From an uncultured Clostridia bacterium (GTDB lineage Bacteria; Bacillota_A; Clostridia; TANB77; CAG-508), in NCBI GenBank assembly GCA_948852375.1, contig CAQOYX010000001.1, positions 1 through 29,520 of the forward strand: 29,520 nucleotides of DNA, in the 5' to 3' direction. Below, one piece after another: positions 17,608 through 28,821 of this stretch (position 1 is the first letter of the stretch; each line of letters begins with the position of its first letter). The position numbers and the translations under genes are program-made. Below the pieces are notes generated by a model, which was not told where the DNA came from, ran no database searches, and saw only the letters and a list, made by a program, of their open reading frames with translations.

Positions 17608-17642
17608 ATATTGTATACATAAATAAAATATGCATACAATAT
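17608..17642 (+). other. Inverted repeat in the pnp leader
   Basis: ATATTGTAT pairs with ATACAATAT (9 bp, 17-base interior with a possible CAT/ATG extension). It lies about 60 bases before the pnp start, where pnp autocontrol acts in other bacteria. Confidence 0.4.
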
Positions 17643-17705
17643 AGAGGTTACAATCTATGAAATATTATCTACTATATAAATAAAAATATAAAGGAGAAAT
17701 GAAAT

Positions 17706-19815
17706 ATGTTTAAAACATTTGAAACAGAACTTGCTGGAAGAAAATTAGTACTAGAAACAGGGAAAATGGCTGGACTTGCAAATGGCAGTGTACTTGTTAG
17801 ATATGGAGACACAGTTGTAATAGTTAATGTTACATCATCAAAGGAACCAAGAGATGGAATAGACTTTTTTCCACTTTCAGTAGATTATGAAGAAAAACTA
17901 TATTCGGTAGGAAAAATTCCTGGAAGTTATTTAAAAAGAGAAGGTAAACCAGCTGATAAAGCAATACTTGTATCAAGAGCAATAGATAGACCGCTTCGCC
18001 CACTATTTCCAAAAGATTTTAGAAATGATGTATGTGTTGTAGCAACTGTATTATCAGTAGAACCAGACAACTCACCAGAAGTCGCAGCAATGATTGGTGC
18101 ATCAGCAGCACTTTCAATTTCAGACATACCATTTGGAGGACCAACAGCAGCAGTAAATGTAGGATATGTTGATGATTGTATTGTTATAAACCCAACACTT
18201 GAAGAAAGAGAAAAATCAAGATTAACTCTAACAGTTGCAGGAACAAAAGAAAAAATAGCAATGATAGAAGCGGGAGCTGATGAAATTCCAGATGATATTA
18301 TGCTTGCAAGCATTAAGGCAGCACATATTGAAATAAAAAAAATATGTGATTTTATAACGAATATGAAAAATGAAGTTGGGAAACCAAAATTTAAGTATAA
18401 ATCATTTGAAGTAGATCATGATATTTACGAAGAGATATTTGAAAAATATGCAGATAGAATGTATAAAGATGTACAAGCAGTAGATAAAGAAATAAGAGAT
18501 GCTAATATGGATAAATTATCAGAGGATGTTAATGCATATTTTATAGAAAAATATGGTGAAGAAGTAGCTGAAAGTAAGAAAACAGACATAGAAGAAAGCT
18601 TGTATAAGTTAGAAAAAAAATCAGTTAGAAAAATGATACTTGAAGAACAAAAAAGACCAGATGGTAGAAAGATAGATGAAATTAGACCACTTTCATGTGA
18701 AGTAGGTCTACTTCCAAGAGTACATGGAAGTGCACTATTCACAAGAGGACAAACACAAGTATTATCAGTTGCAACACTTGGAATGGTTAGTGAAGAACAA
18801 GAATTAGATGGAATAGATGAAGAAACATCTAAAAGATATATACATCATTATAATTTTCCATCATATAGTGTGGGAGAAGCAAGACCATCACGTGGCCCAG
18901 GGCGTCGTGAAGTAGGTCATGGAGCACTTGCTGAAAAAGCACTTGTACCAGTAATACCGTCAGCTGAAGAATTCCCATATGCTATAAGGGTAGTATCAGA
19001 AGTATTAAGCTCAAATGGTTCAACATCTCAAGCAAGTATATGTGGAAGTACACTAGCATTAATGGATGCTGGTGTTCCAATAAAAAGACCAGTTGCAGGT
19101 ATTTCGACAGGTCTTGTAACAGATGAAGAAGACCCTAACCATTATATCATGTTAACAGATATTCAAGGGCTAGAAGATTTTTTCGGGGATATGGACTTTA
19201 AAGTAGGAGGAACAGAAAAAGGAATAACAGCAATACAAGTAGATATAAAAATAGATGGTTTAACATATGATATAATAAAAGAAGCATTTGAAAGAACAAG
19301 GATTGCAAGAAAATATATACTAGAAGAAATAATGTTAAAACAAATAAATAAGCCAAGAGATAATATATCAAAATATGCTCCAAGTATTATAAATACAACA
19401 ATAAATGTAGACAAAATTAGAGATGTAATAGGACCAGGTCGGAAAAATGATTAATAAAATTATTGGAGAAACAGGAGTAAAAATTGATATAGAAGAAGAT
19501 GGACGAGTATTTATTTACTCAAATGACACAGAAAATGGTAAAAAAGCATTAAAAATGATAGAAGACATAGCAAAAGATGTAGAAGTTGGAGAAATAGCAG
19601 AAGGAACAGTAACAAGAATTATGCCATTTGGAGCATTTGTAGAAGTACCAGGTGGAAAAGAAGGATTACTTCATATATCAAAAATTTCTAAAGAAAGAAT
19701 AGAAAAAATTGAAGATGTGCTAAAAGTTGGAGATATAGTTAAAGTAAAAGTTATGGAAATAGATGAGCAAGGAAGAATTAATTTAAGCAAAAAGGATTTA
19801 GAGGAAACAGATTAA
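17706..19815 (+). CDS. pnp: Polyribonucleotide nucleotidyltransferase (PNPase)
   Basis: 702 aa when the CGG site at 19440 is skipped, the normal PNPase length. ATG follows AAAGGAGAA. Order: RNase PH domain 1 (about 5-140, with [11 protein letters not shown]), helical linker (about 240-315), RNase PH domain 2 (about 320-545, with [13 protein letters not shown] and [19 protein letters not shown]), KH domain (about 555-615) and S1 domain (about 620-690, [18 protein letters not shown]). PNPase degrades RNA 3'-5' with phosphate and is part of RNA turnover. The shift site falls exactly in the KH domain GxxG loop: VIGPG then GKMINKI. Unshifted, the protein would stop four codons after CGG and lose KH and S1; the separate frame from 19447 could not replace them. 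Confidence 0.96.
19440..19443 (+). other. +1 shift site CGGA (pnp)
   Basis: Codon GGT, extra C 19440, then GGA. Skipping it gives GPGGKMI, the universally conserved KH GxxG loop of PNPase, so Gly is the expected residue. Confidence 0.95.
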
Positions 19816-19822
19816 GAGAGTC

Positions 19823-19886
19823 ACAGTTCACTAAAAATAAGTATATTTACATGAAATATCATTTAAGAAATTTTTTAGTGAACTGT
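19823..19886 (+). terminator. Long-loop inverted repeat after pnp
   Basis: ACAGTTCACTAAAAA near 19823 pairs with TTTTTTAGTGAACTGT (19871-19886), about 15-16 bp, around a loop of over 30 bases. No T-run follows. It may act as a transcript end or stability element for the rpsO-pnp mRNA. Confidence 0.5.
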
Positions 19887-19919
19887 AAATTAAGATATTC
19901 TTAATTCAACATAATTGGC

Positions 19920-19948
19920 TTGAAAAAAATTGTCCATAATAGTATAAT
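19920..19948 (+). promoter_or_regulatory. Promoter of the GT2 gene
   Basis: -35 TTGAAA (19920-19925), a 17-base spacer and a perfect -10 TATAAT (19943-19948), about 50 bases before the ATG. Confidence 0.7.
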
Positions 19949-19999
19949 ATTATGTGTAATAAAATACATTATATTATTAGTATAAAAGAGGAGTAAAAA

Positions 20000-21229
20000 A
20001 TGGTATATTTATATGTGCTTCAACAAGCACTAGTATGGATAGTAACGATATTTTGGCTATATCAACTTATTGTTAGTATATGTTCACTTGTAAAATTAAA
20101 AGATAAACCAATATTAGAAGATAAACAAAATAAATTTATGGCAATTATACCAGCACATAATGAAGAAAATGTTATAGGAAATTTGGTAGAGAGTTTGTTA
20201 AAACAAAATTATCCAAAAGATTTATTAGACATATATGTAATAGCTGATAACTGTACAGATAAAACAGCAGAAATTGCAAAAAATGCTGGTGCAATAGTAT
20301 TTCAAAGGTTTGACAATGAAAATAAAACGAAAGGTCATGCATTAAAATGGTTTTTGAACCAGAAAATAGAAGAGAATGCACCATATGATGCTTTTTGTGT
20401 TTTTGATGCAGATAATATTGTACATGAAAATTTTATTAAAAGTATGAATAAAAAACTCTGTCAAGGTGAAGATGTTGTTCAAGGATATAGAGATATAAAA
20501 AATCCAACCGATAGCTGGATTTCAGCTGGGTATGCATTATTTTACTGGACAATGAATAGGTTTTATCATTTAGCAAGATATAATTTAGGGCTATCTCCAT
20601 TAATAAATGGTACAGGATTTATGGTTAAATTTGATGTTATTAAAGCAACAGGCTGGGATACACAAACTCTTACAGAAGACATAGAATTCTCATTAAAAAG
20701 AATTATATCAGGAAAAAAATTAGGTTGGGCAACAGAAGCAATTGTATACGATGAACAACCAGTAGGATTTAAACAAAGTTGGTCACAAAGGTCAAGATGG
20801 ACAGTTGGGCATATGCAATGTATACAAAACTATACAAAAGACTTAGCAACAGCAACAAAGGAACATAAAACATTAATGAATTTTGATGGATTATTATATA
20901 TAGTTGGAAGTATACCAATGTTTGTTTTAACTCTTGTTTTATTAGGAATAAATGTTATAATGTTCTTAGGAAAAGGAATAACAACATGGGAATTAGTAGA
21001 AAATATTATAAGATATTTGGTACCAACATTTTTGTTACCAATAGGAACAGCAATTCTTATAATGCTACTAGATAGAAAACAAATAAGACCAATGTGGAAA
21101 GGATTACTTTGCTATCCTTTATTCTTAGGCTCATGGTTATTAATAAACTTTAAATGTTTATTTAAAAGAGATACAAGCTGGGAAAAAATAGAACATGCAA
21201 GAGATATAAAAATAAATGATGTTGCATAA
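20000..21229 (+). CDS. Processive family 2 glycosyltransferase, membrane protein
   Basis: 409 aa, ATG after AGAGGAG. One N-terminal membrane helix (about 8-30), then a cytosolic GT-A domain: AIIPAHNEE (47-56), DNCTDKT, FDAD (135-138, metal/nucleotide binding), TED (225-227, catalytic base) and QRSRW (263-267), the set typical of processive enzymes such as cellulose, hyaluronan and poly-GlcNAc synthases. Two or three C-terminal helices follow (from about 295). It transfers sugar from a nucleotide sugar to a growing polysaccharide or lipid at the membrane; the product is unknown. No CGG codon is present and the frame is intact. It is a single-gene unit with its own promoter and terminator. Confidence 0.88.
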   Translation: MVYLYVLQQALVWIVTIFWLYQLIVSICSLVKLKDKPILEDKQNKFMAIIPAHNEENVIGNLVESLLKQNYPKDLLDIYVIADNCTDKTAEIAKNAGAIVFQRFDNENKTKGHALKWFLNQKIEENAPYDAFCVFDADNIVHENFIKSMNKKLCQGEDVVQGYRDIKNPTDSWISAGYALFYWTMNRFYHLARYNLGLSPLINGTGFMVKFDVIKATGWDTQTLTEDIEFSLKRIISGKKLGWATEAIVYDEQPVGFKQSWSQRSRWTVGHMQCIQNYTKDLATATKEHKTLMNFDGLLYIVGSIPMFVLTLVLLGINVIMFLGKGITTWELVENIIRYLVPTFLLPIGTAILIMLLDRKQIRPMWKGLLCYPLFLGSWLLINFKCLFKRDTSWEKIEHARDIKINDVA

Positions 21230-21358
21230 AAATAAATAGTTATTAAGGTTTTCTAAATACCAAAATTTTTAAAGAGTTTAGCATTATGAATATTTTTTAG
21301 CTTTTAGCATAGACTAATATAACAAATATGTTATAGGATTTACCTATGATAGTATTAC

Positions 21359-21393
21359 AGGAAAATTGAGTAACATCAATTTTCCTTTTTATT
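21359..21393 (+). terminator. Terminator before glmM
   Basis: AGGAAAATTGA (21359-21369) pairs perfectly with TCAATTTTCCT (21376-21386) around GTAACA, followed by a run of T. It closes the GT2 unit. The rest of 21230-21483 holds only AT-rich spacer. Confidence 0.92.
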
Positions 21394-21483
21394 GTATATT
21401 TTAATTTACATTAAGATTATTGTAAAAATATGAACATCAAAAGTATAGAGATGGAAATTAACTTGGAAAAATTTTTTAAAATA

Positions 21484-21512
21484 TTGCAAACAGATTAAAT
21501 TATATGTATAAT
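21484..21512 (+). promoter_or_regulatory. glmM promoter
   Basis: -35 TTGCAA (21484-21489), a 17-base spacer and -10 TATAAT (21507-21512), 36 bases before the ATG. Confidence 0.65.
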
Positions 21513-21547
21513 AATATAAGTTTATAACAAAGAAAGTAGGGAACAAA

Positions 21548-22914
21548 ATGAGAAAATATTTTGGAACAGATGGAATTAGAAGAATTGCAAATACTGAACT
21601 TACACCAGAGCTTGTATACAAAGTTGCAAAAGCAGGTGCATATGTATTATCAAAACATTCAGACTATGTACCAACCATATTAATAGGAAGAGATACACGT
21701 CTTTCTGGAACATTAATAGAAAGTGCAATGACAGCTGGTTTTTTAAGTTATGGAGCTAATGTAAAATTATTAGGTGTAATACCAACACCTGCGGTTGCAT
21801 ATTTAACAAGAAAATTAAATGCAGATGCGAGTGTAGTTATTTCAGCATCACATAATACTTTTGAATTTAACCGGAGTAAAGTACTTTAGTAATAAAGGAA
21901 CTAAAATTGATGATACATTAGAAGAGGAAATAGAAGAAATTATGGATTCTGGTAAGATTTCAGAATTAAATGCACCAAACAATAAAATAGGTGTTTCCGA
22001 AACAAGACAAGATTTAATACAAAAGTATATTCGGTTTTTTTATAGAAACATTTAAGGAAGATATAAATAAGTACATAAAAAAGAATTTTAAAGTAGGAAT
22101 AGATACAGCAAATGGAGCAACTTACCAAATTGCAGAAGAAGTATTTAAAAAACTTGGAATTAACTATAGTATAATAAATAATAAACCAGATGGCATAAAC
22201 ATAAATGAAAATTGTGGTTCTACACATTTAGAACAACTAAAAAGACATGTTGTTGAAAATAAATTAGATTTAGGAATTGCATATGATGGTGATGGAGACA
22301 GATGTCTTCTTATAGATGAAAAAGGATGCGAAATAGATGGAGATATGTGTCTTGCAATAGTTTCTAATTATATGAAAGAAAAAAATACATTAAAAAAAGA
22401 TACAGTAGTTGCAACTGTTATGAGCAATTTAGGCTTAAATAAATACTGTAAAAACAATGGTTTAGAATTAAAGCAAACAAAGGTTGGAGATAGATATGTA
22501 CTAGAAGAAATGCTAAAAAACGGTTATAATCTTGGGGGAGAACAATCAGGACACATTATATTCTTAGATTACAACCCAACAGGAGATGGGATTTTAACAT
22601 CTTTAATGATGATAAAAATTTTATTAGAAAAAAATGTTGCATCAAGTAAAATTTGTAGTATAATAAACATATATCCACAAGTATTAGTTAATGCGAAAGT
22701 ATCATCTAATAAAAAGTATGATTACGAAAAGGATATAGAAATAGCTAGTAAAATAAACGAATTAGAAAAAGAATTTTCTGGAAATGGAAGAATTCTTATA
22801 AGACCATCTGGAACAGAACCTTTAGTTAGAGTTATGATTGAAGGAGAAAATAAAGATTATATTGAAACAAAAGCAAAAGAATTAGCAAGGCTAATTGAAG
22901 AAAAACTAAAGTAA
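21548..22914 (+). CDS. glmM: Phosphoglucosamine mutase
   Basis: 454 aa when both CGG sites (21872 and 22032) are skipped, close to the normal 445-450. ATG has an AAAGTAGGGA site upstream. Motifs: [14 protein letters not shown] at the start; ISASHN (the phosphoserine loop) directly followed by the first shift; DGDGDR (magnesium loop, in [11 protein letters not shown]); GGEQSGHI (sugar binding); and [12 protein letters not shown] (phosphate binding) near the end. The enzyme turns glucosamine-6-phosphate into glucosamine-1-phosphate for UDP-GlcNAc and peptidoglycan. Without the two shifts only about 113 residues would be made, giving no mutase at all, although GlmM is normally essential. The middle segment (22033-22344) is fully open in the expected frame. 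Confidence 0.95.
21872..21875 (+). other. +1 shift site CGGA (glmM, first)
   Basis: Codon AAC, an extra C (21871 or 21872), then GGA. Skipping gives [12 protein letters not shown], matching the family pattern NGIKFF after the SASHN loop. Confidence 0.93.
22032..22035 (+). other. +1 shift site CGGT (glmM, second)
   Basis: Codon ATT, extra C 22032, then GGT. Skipping joins LIQKYI to [10 protein letters not shown] and to the open frame through the DGDGDR loop. Confidence 0.9.
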
Positions 22915-22965
22915 GTTATTTTTAAGTTTTGTAAATAACTATAAAAGAACAAAGGAGGAAAAAAT

Positions 22966-23274
22966 ATGTTTTTTATTAATATGGTTGATCCATGGAGTTT
23001 ACTAATTGCGTTATTTCTTACAATATGTTTTGTATATATAGGAAAAGAAGCTAAAAAATCATATGTACCATTATTACCACTAATAGTATATCTTCTTTTA
23101 TTAGTAATGCATGTAGTACAATACATATTTAATTTACCAATACCACATGAAAATCCACATTTGGTACTTTCACAATGTATATTAGTAGAATGTATAATGA
23201 TATATGTTTCATATATATCTTATTTATGGGTTAATGCAATAGAAGGAAAATCAAAAGCTAAAAGAGCTAAATAA
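22966..23274 (+). CDS. Small membrane protein, unknown function
   Basis: 102 aa, ATG after AAAGGAGG, 51 bases downstream of glmM and probably cotranscribed. Three predicted membrane helices (about 10-27, 33-54 and 70-90) and a short basic tail, KSKAKRAK. No family recognised. Intact frame without CGG. Confidence 0.75.
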   Translation: MFFINMVDPWSLLIALFLTICFVYIGKEAKKSYVPLLPLIVYLLLLVMHVVQYIFNLPIPHENPHLVLSQCILVECIMIYVSYISYLWVNAIEGKSKAKRAK

Positions 23275-23303
23275 TAAATGATGAATATTTACTGAATGAT
23301 TAT

Positions 23304-23330
23304 GGACAGACAAGTGGTCTGTCCTAGTTT
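23304..23330 (+). terminator. Hairpin after the small membrane gene
   Basis: GGACAGAC pairs with GTCTGTCC (8 bp, loop AAGTG), followed by TAGTTTTAAAT. The short T tract suggests a partial terminator upstream of metG. Confidence 0.6.
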
Positions 23331-23396
23331 TAAATAATAAAATCTCTTATTTGTGTAGTGATAAAAAATAAATTTAATAGAGGAAGGATGGCTAAT

Positions 23397-24970
<1,574 letters not shown>

Positions 24971-24983
24971 AAGAACCAGACTA

Positions 24984-25034
24984 TTATTGGATATTTTCTT
25001 TAAATTACACTTTGTTTATAGAAAAGGCCAATAA
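24984..25034 (+). other. Imperfect hairpin in the metG-frr gap
   Basis: TTATTGG pairs with CCAATAA and, inside it, TTTTCT pairs with AGAAAA, separated by a small internal loop. No T-run follows. It may be an mRNA leader or processing element for frr. Confidence 0.4.
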
Positions 25035-25086
25035 AGACTTATAGAAAAATTTTTTTAAGAATAAATTTAGAAAGAGAGTGAAAAAT

Positions 25087-25635
25087 ATGGATTATACAAG
25101 TATACAAGAAAAAATGGAAAAAACAATTAATGTTTTTAATGAAAATTTAGCAGAAGTGAGAGCAGGACGTGCAAATCCTGCAATATTAAATAAAGTAAAA
25201 ATAGACTATTATGGAACACCAACACCGATAAATCAAGTAGCAGGAATATCTGTTCCAGAAGCAAGGTTAATAGTTATTCAGCCTTGGGATGCAAGTGTAT
25301 TAAAAGAAATAGAAAGAGCAATTTTAGCATCAGATATAGGAATAAATCCAAATAATGACGGAAAAATAATTAGACTAAATTTTCCAGAACTAAATGAAGA
25401 AAGAAGAAAAGAATTAGTAAAAGAAATTAGAAAAACAGCGGAAGAAGCACGTGTTGCTGTAAGAAGTATTAGAAGAGATGGAATTGACGAATTCAAGAAA
25501 AAACAAAAAGATTCAGAAATTACAGAAGATGATTTACATACAGCAGAAGAACAAATCCAAAAAATAACAGATAAAAAGATAGAGGAAATAGACAATATAT
25601 TAGCAAATAAAGAAAAAGAAATTATGAGTATATAA
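25087..25635 (+). CDS. frr: Ribosome recycling factor
   Basis: 182 aa, close to the usual 185. ATG 25087 chosen; an in-frame GTG lies at 25078 with only a weak GAGAG-type site upstream. Family features: VRAGRANPAILNKVKIDYYGTPTP, IQPWDASVLKEIE, GINPNNDGKIIRLNFP and the closing helix through IEEIDNILANKEKEI. It splits post-termination ribosomes with EF-G. pyrH, its common upstream partner, is not here. It forms a run with uppS, cdsA and rseP. Confidence 0.97.
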   Translation: MDYTSIQEKMEKTINVFNENLAEVRAGRANPAILNKVKIDYYGTPTPINQVAGISVPEARLIVIQPWDASVLKEIERAILASDIGINPNNDGKIIRLNFPELNEERRKELVKEIRKTAEEARVAVRSIRRDGIDEFKKKQKDSEITEDDLHTAEEQIQKITDKKIEEIDNILANKEKEIMSI

Positions 25636-25728
25636 AATAGATAATAGGATATAGAATAAATATAAGGCATATATACACATACACAGAGGGAGGGTATGTC
25701 ACTATACAAGATAGGAGAAAAATAAATA

Positions 25729-26442
25729 ATGCAAGATATAGATATTAATAAATTACCACAACATATTGCAATAATAATGGATGGAAATAGAACATGGGCA
25801 AAAGAAAGAGGAATAGATCCAAAGTTAGGACATAAAGAAGGAGCAAAAACATTAGAAAAAATAGTACGATATGCAAATAAAATAGGAATAAAACATTTAA
25901 CTGTATATGCATTTTCTACAGAAAACTGGAATAGAACTAAAGAGGAAGTAGGAGCATTAATGTTACTTCTTGGAAACTATCTAGATGACTTTTCAAAAAG
26001 AGCAGACACAGAAAATGTAAAAATAAAAGTTTTAGGAGACATTAATGCATTATCAACAAAATTACAAAATAGTATTAATAAAGCAGTAGAAAGAACAAAA
26101 AATAATACAGGAGTAATTTTTAATGTAGCATTCAACTATGGAGGAAGACAAGAACTAATATATGCCACAAAGATAATAGCAGAACAAATAAAAATAGGTA
26201 AATTAGCTCCAGAAAGTATAACAGAAGAAACAATTGCAAATAATTTATATACCACTGGTCAACCAGATGTAGACCTATTAATAAGAACAAGTGGACAAAT
26301 AAGAACAAGTGGATTCTTACCATGGCAAACAATATACTCAGAATTTGTCTTCACAAAGAAAAATTGGCCAGATTTTACAGAAGAAGACTTACTAGAATGC
26401 ATTAAAGAATACCAAACAAGGACCATAAAAAAAGGACAGTAA
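25729..26442 (+). CDS. uppS: Isoprenyl (undecaprenyl) diphosphate synthase
   Basis: 237 aa, ATG after TAGGAGA. Cis-prenyltransferase motifs: HIAIIMDGN (catalytic Asp), GHKEGAKTL, YAFSTENWNR, FNYGGRQEL, and DLLIRTSGQIRTSGFLPWQ with YSEFVF and WPDF. It extends farnesyl diphosphate with isopentenyl diphosphate to make the C55 carrier for wall polymers. The usual DGNGRWA reads DGNRTWA here, so the Arg that contacts the diphosphate is replaced by Thr; the neighbouring Arg may compensate. Coupled with cdsA and rseP as in many Firmicutes. Confidence 0.95.
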   Translation: MQDIDINKLPQHIAIIMDGNRTWAKERGIDPKLGHKEGAKTLEKIVRYANKIGIKHLTVYAFSTENWNRTKEEVGALMLLLGNYLDDFSKRADTENVKIKVLGDINALSTKLQNSINKAVERTKNNTGVIFNVAFNYGGRQELIYATKIIAEQIKIGKLAPESITEETIANNLYTTGQPDVDLLIRTSGQIRTSGFLPWQTIYSEFVFTKKNWPDFTEEDLLECIKEYQTRTIKKGQ

Positions 26443-26455
26443 TTAGCGTGAGATA

Positions 26456-26546
26456 AGTAATATATTTTATTTTCGGAATGAAAGCTTTGATAGGGGAATA
26501 CATGTGAGCTTGAAGGAGTTACACCCAGAAAATCAAATATATTACT
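26456..26546 (+). ncRNA. Candidate structured RNA leader of cdsA
   Basis: A 19-bp stem with one mismatch (26456-26474 with 26528-26546; arms begin AGTAATATATTT and end AAATATATTACT) encloses a 53-base core richer in G than its surroundings. The core contains an inner stem TGTGA/TTACA, an alternative AAGCT/AGCTT pairing, GGGG near 26493 and ACCC near 26523. It lies between the uppS stop and the cdsA start. It matches no riboswitch consensus that I can recall (TPP, SAM, c-di-GMP, lysine, T-box and others considered). It could be a cis-regulatory RNA or a small palindromic mobile insertion. Confidence 0.5.
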
Positions 26547-26584
26547 AGTTGGAAGCAAATTGCAAAAGAAAGGGAAAAAAATAT

Positions 26585-27388
26585 ATGGATATAAAAAGAA
26601 TAACCTCAGCACTACTAGGATTTCCTTTAGTAGTAATAATATTAGTTTTTGGAAATAAATATATTGTAGACATAACTTTTGCAATAGTTGCAGCAATGAG
26701 CCTGCACGAATACTATAAAGCATTTAAACAAAAAGCAAATCCAGTTATATGGATGGGATATATAGCATCAGCCCTAATCGCATTTATTCATATATTTCCG
26801 CTAGAACATGCAATAACAATAGTAAGTGTACTAATCCCGCTTGCAGTTTCAATATTATTTCTACAAATAATAATAACAAATATGACAACAGACATAAAAG
26901 ACATAGCAATAACATTTTTCGGAATATGCTATATACCATTATTCTTAATGTTTATCCCATTAATTAATGGTTTTGAAAATGGCAAATTCCTAGTTTGGTA
27001 CATACTAGCATGTGCATGGGGAACAGACATATTTGCATATATATTTGGAAAATGGTTAGGAAAGCATAAATTCAGTAAAATTAGTCCCAATAAAACTATA
27101 GAAGGATGTATAGGAGGAATACTAGGAGCAATAATATTGGCATTATTATGTACATATATATTTAATACATTTTTTGAAATGCAATTTTCATATCTATATA
27201 CAATATTAATATCAATTATACTAAGTATAGTTGGTCAAATTGGAGACTTTGCAGCATCTAGCATAAAAAGATATGTGGGAATTAAAGACTTTAGTAACCT
27301 TATACCAGGACATGGAGGAATGTTAGATAGAATAGACAGTGTAATATTCATTGCACCATTTGCATATATGCTATTAAGATTATTATAG
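26585..27388 (+). CDS. cdsA: Phosphatidate cytidylyltransferase (CDP-diacylglycerol synthase)
   Basis: 267 aa from ATG 26585 with AAAGGG upstream; an in-frame TTG at 26549 would lie inside the leader structure. Multi-spanning membrane protein with the family signature near the C-terminus: SSIKRYVGIKDFSNLIPGH followed by GGMLDRIDS, and CAWGTDIFAYIFGK before it. It makes CDP-diacylglycerol, the branch point for phospholipids. dxr, which often sits between cdsA and rseP, is missing; rseP starts 12 bases after the stop. Confidence 0.95.
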   Translation: MDIKRITSALLGFPLVVIILVFGNKYIVDITFAIVAAMSLHEYYKAFKQKANPVIWMGYIASALIAFIHIFPLEHAITIVSVLIPLAVSILFLQIIITNMTTDIKDIAITFFGICYIPLFLMFIPLINGFENGKFLVWYILACAWGTDIFAYIFGKWLGKHKFSKISPNKTIEGCIGGILGAIILALLCTYIFNTFFEMQFSYLYTILISIILSIVGQIGDFAASSIKRYVGIKDFSNLIPGHGGMLDRIDSVIFIAPFAYMLLRLL

Positions 27389-27399
27389 GAGGTACTAAC

Positions 27400-28666
27400 T
27401 TGATAAGTTTTTTAATAACAGCTTTAAAAGTAATAATTCTATTAGGATTTTTAATATTAATACATGAGGGAGGACATTTTATTGTAGCAAAACTTGCAAA
27501 AGTCAAAGTAAACGAATTTGCAATAGGATTTGGACCTACCATATGGAAAAGTAAAAATACACAAACAAAATATGCATTAAGACTAATTCCACTTGGGGGA
27601 TTTGTAAGTATGGAAGGAGAAGACAAACGTTCAGAAAAAGAAGGTTCTTTTAGCCAAACTAGTATTTCAAAGAAAATTGCAATTGTAATGGCAGGTGGAA
27701 TGGTAAATATAATATTTGGACTTTTAGTATATTTTATACTAGTATCAAGTACAGGAAATTATATATCTCAAGAAATTGAAGTAGTAGATGATAGATATGC
27801 TATATCAACCTCAGGAATACAATCGGGAGATGAAATAGTAAAAATAAATAATAAAAGAATAAGAAACAAAAAAGATATAGAAGAAATTTTAAGAAAAACA
27901 CAAGGAAATGAAGTAATAGTTACAATTAAAAGAAATAACGAATTAAAAGAAGTAAAAGTACAACCAACAAAAATACCAAGTATAGATACAGGAATATATC
28001 TTCGGAATTGGAGGAGAAGAAATCACAACCAAGATAGTAGCAATTTATCCAGGAAGTCCAGCAGAGAGTGCTGGAATACAAGTAAATGATGTTATATTAA
28101 AAATAAATGGAAAAAGTGTAGAAGAAGATCCATATAAAGTTGTAGAATATATAAAAGAAAGTGAAGAAGAAATTTGTGTATTTACAATTAACAGGAAAGA
28201 TGAAATAAAAGAAATAACTGTAACACCTAATATAGTGTATACGTACCTATTAGGAGTGCAATTCAAAATGGCAGAAAATAATTTTGTAAATAATATATAT
28301 TATGGCTTTTGGGATACGGTAGATTTTTCATTGTCAATTATAGATAATTTAAAAATGATGTTTACAGGAAAAGTAAGTGTTAATCAATTAATGGGACCAA
28401 TAGGAATATCAGGAATAGTCGCAGACACAAAAGAAATTATTGATTTTATCTATGTGCTTGCACTAATCTCTTTATCACTTGGCGTAACAAACTTATTACC
28501 ATTTCCACCACTTGATGGAGGAAAAGTAGTAATTTATATTATTGAAGCAATAAGAAGAAAGCCAATAAAAGAAAATGTAGAAGCAGGAATACAAATGGCA
28601 GGATTTATAATATTAATTGGATTATCAATATATGTTACCTATAATGATATATTAAGAATATTTTAA
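27400..28666 (+). CDS. rseP: Site-2-type intramembrane zinc metalloprotease (RseP/RasP)
   Basis: 421 aa when the CGG site at 28003 is skipped. TTG start at 27400 with AGGAGG placed correctly and overlapping the end of cdsA. Active-site HEGGH (HExxH, residues 22-26) in the first membrane helix; GFGPTIW and LIPLGGFVSMEGE follow. Two PDZ domains lie at about 110-195 (SGIQSGDEIVKINN) and about 205-285 (SAGIQVNDVILKING). The second metal-site motif is NLLPFPPLDGGK, followed by a C-terminal helix. It cleaves membrane-bound anti-sigma factors or signal peptides inside the membrane. The shift site lies at the boundary between the two PDZ domains (IYL then GIGGEEI); unshifted, the protein would lose the second half of the active site. 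Confidence 0.94.
28003..28006 (+). other. +1 shift site CGGA (rseP)
   Basis: Codon CTT, extra C 28003, then GGA. Skipping gives GIYLGIGGEEITTK and opens the frame through PDZ2 to the LDG motif. Confidence 0.92.
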
Positions 28667-28682
28667 AAACAAATAAAATACA

Positions 28683-28705
28683 GAGGTTGCATGGTATGCA
28701 ACCTC
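28683..28705. repeat. Palindrome, copy 2 (GGTTGCAT-GGT-ATGCAACC)
   Basis: Same 19-base core as at 7936-7954, here extended by GA/TC. It lies 17 bases after rseP and about 117 before tcdA. No T-run; a TTGACA follows at 28711 but without a well-spaced -10. Confidence 0.7.
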
Positions 28706-28821
28706 ATATGTTGACATTTGTATTTAAAACTTTTTTTGCCAAATAAGCTATTTATCATTAACAAGAAGGAAATATGGTTGTTTTTTAACAAAACTATAAT
28801 AGCGGAAGGAATGATAAAAAT

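Noticed and set aside
28711..28739. TTGACA at 28711 as tcdA promoter
   Set aside because: No -10 hexamer at 16-18 bases; the nearest TATAAT (28795) lacks a matching -35.
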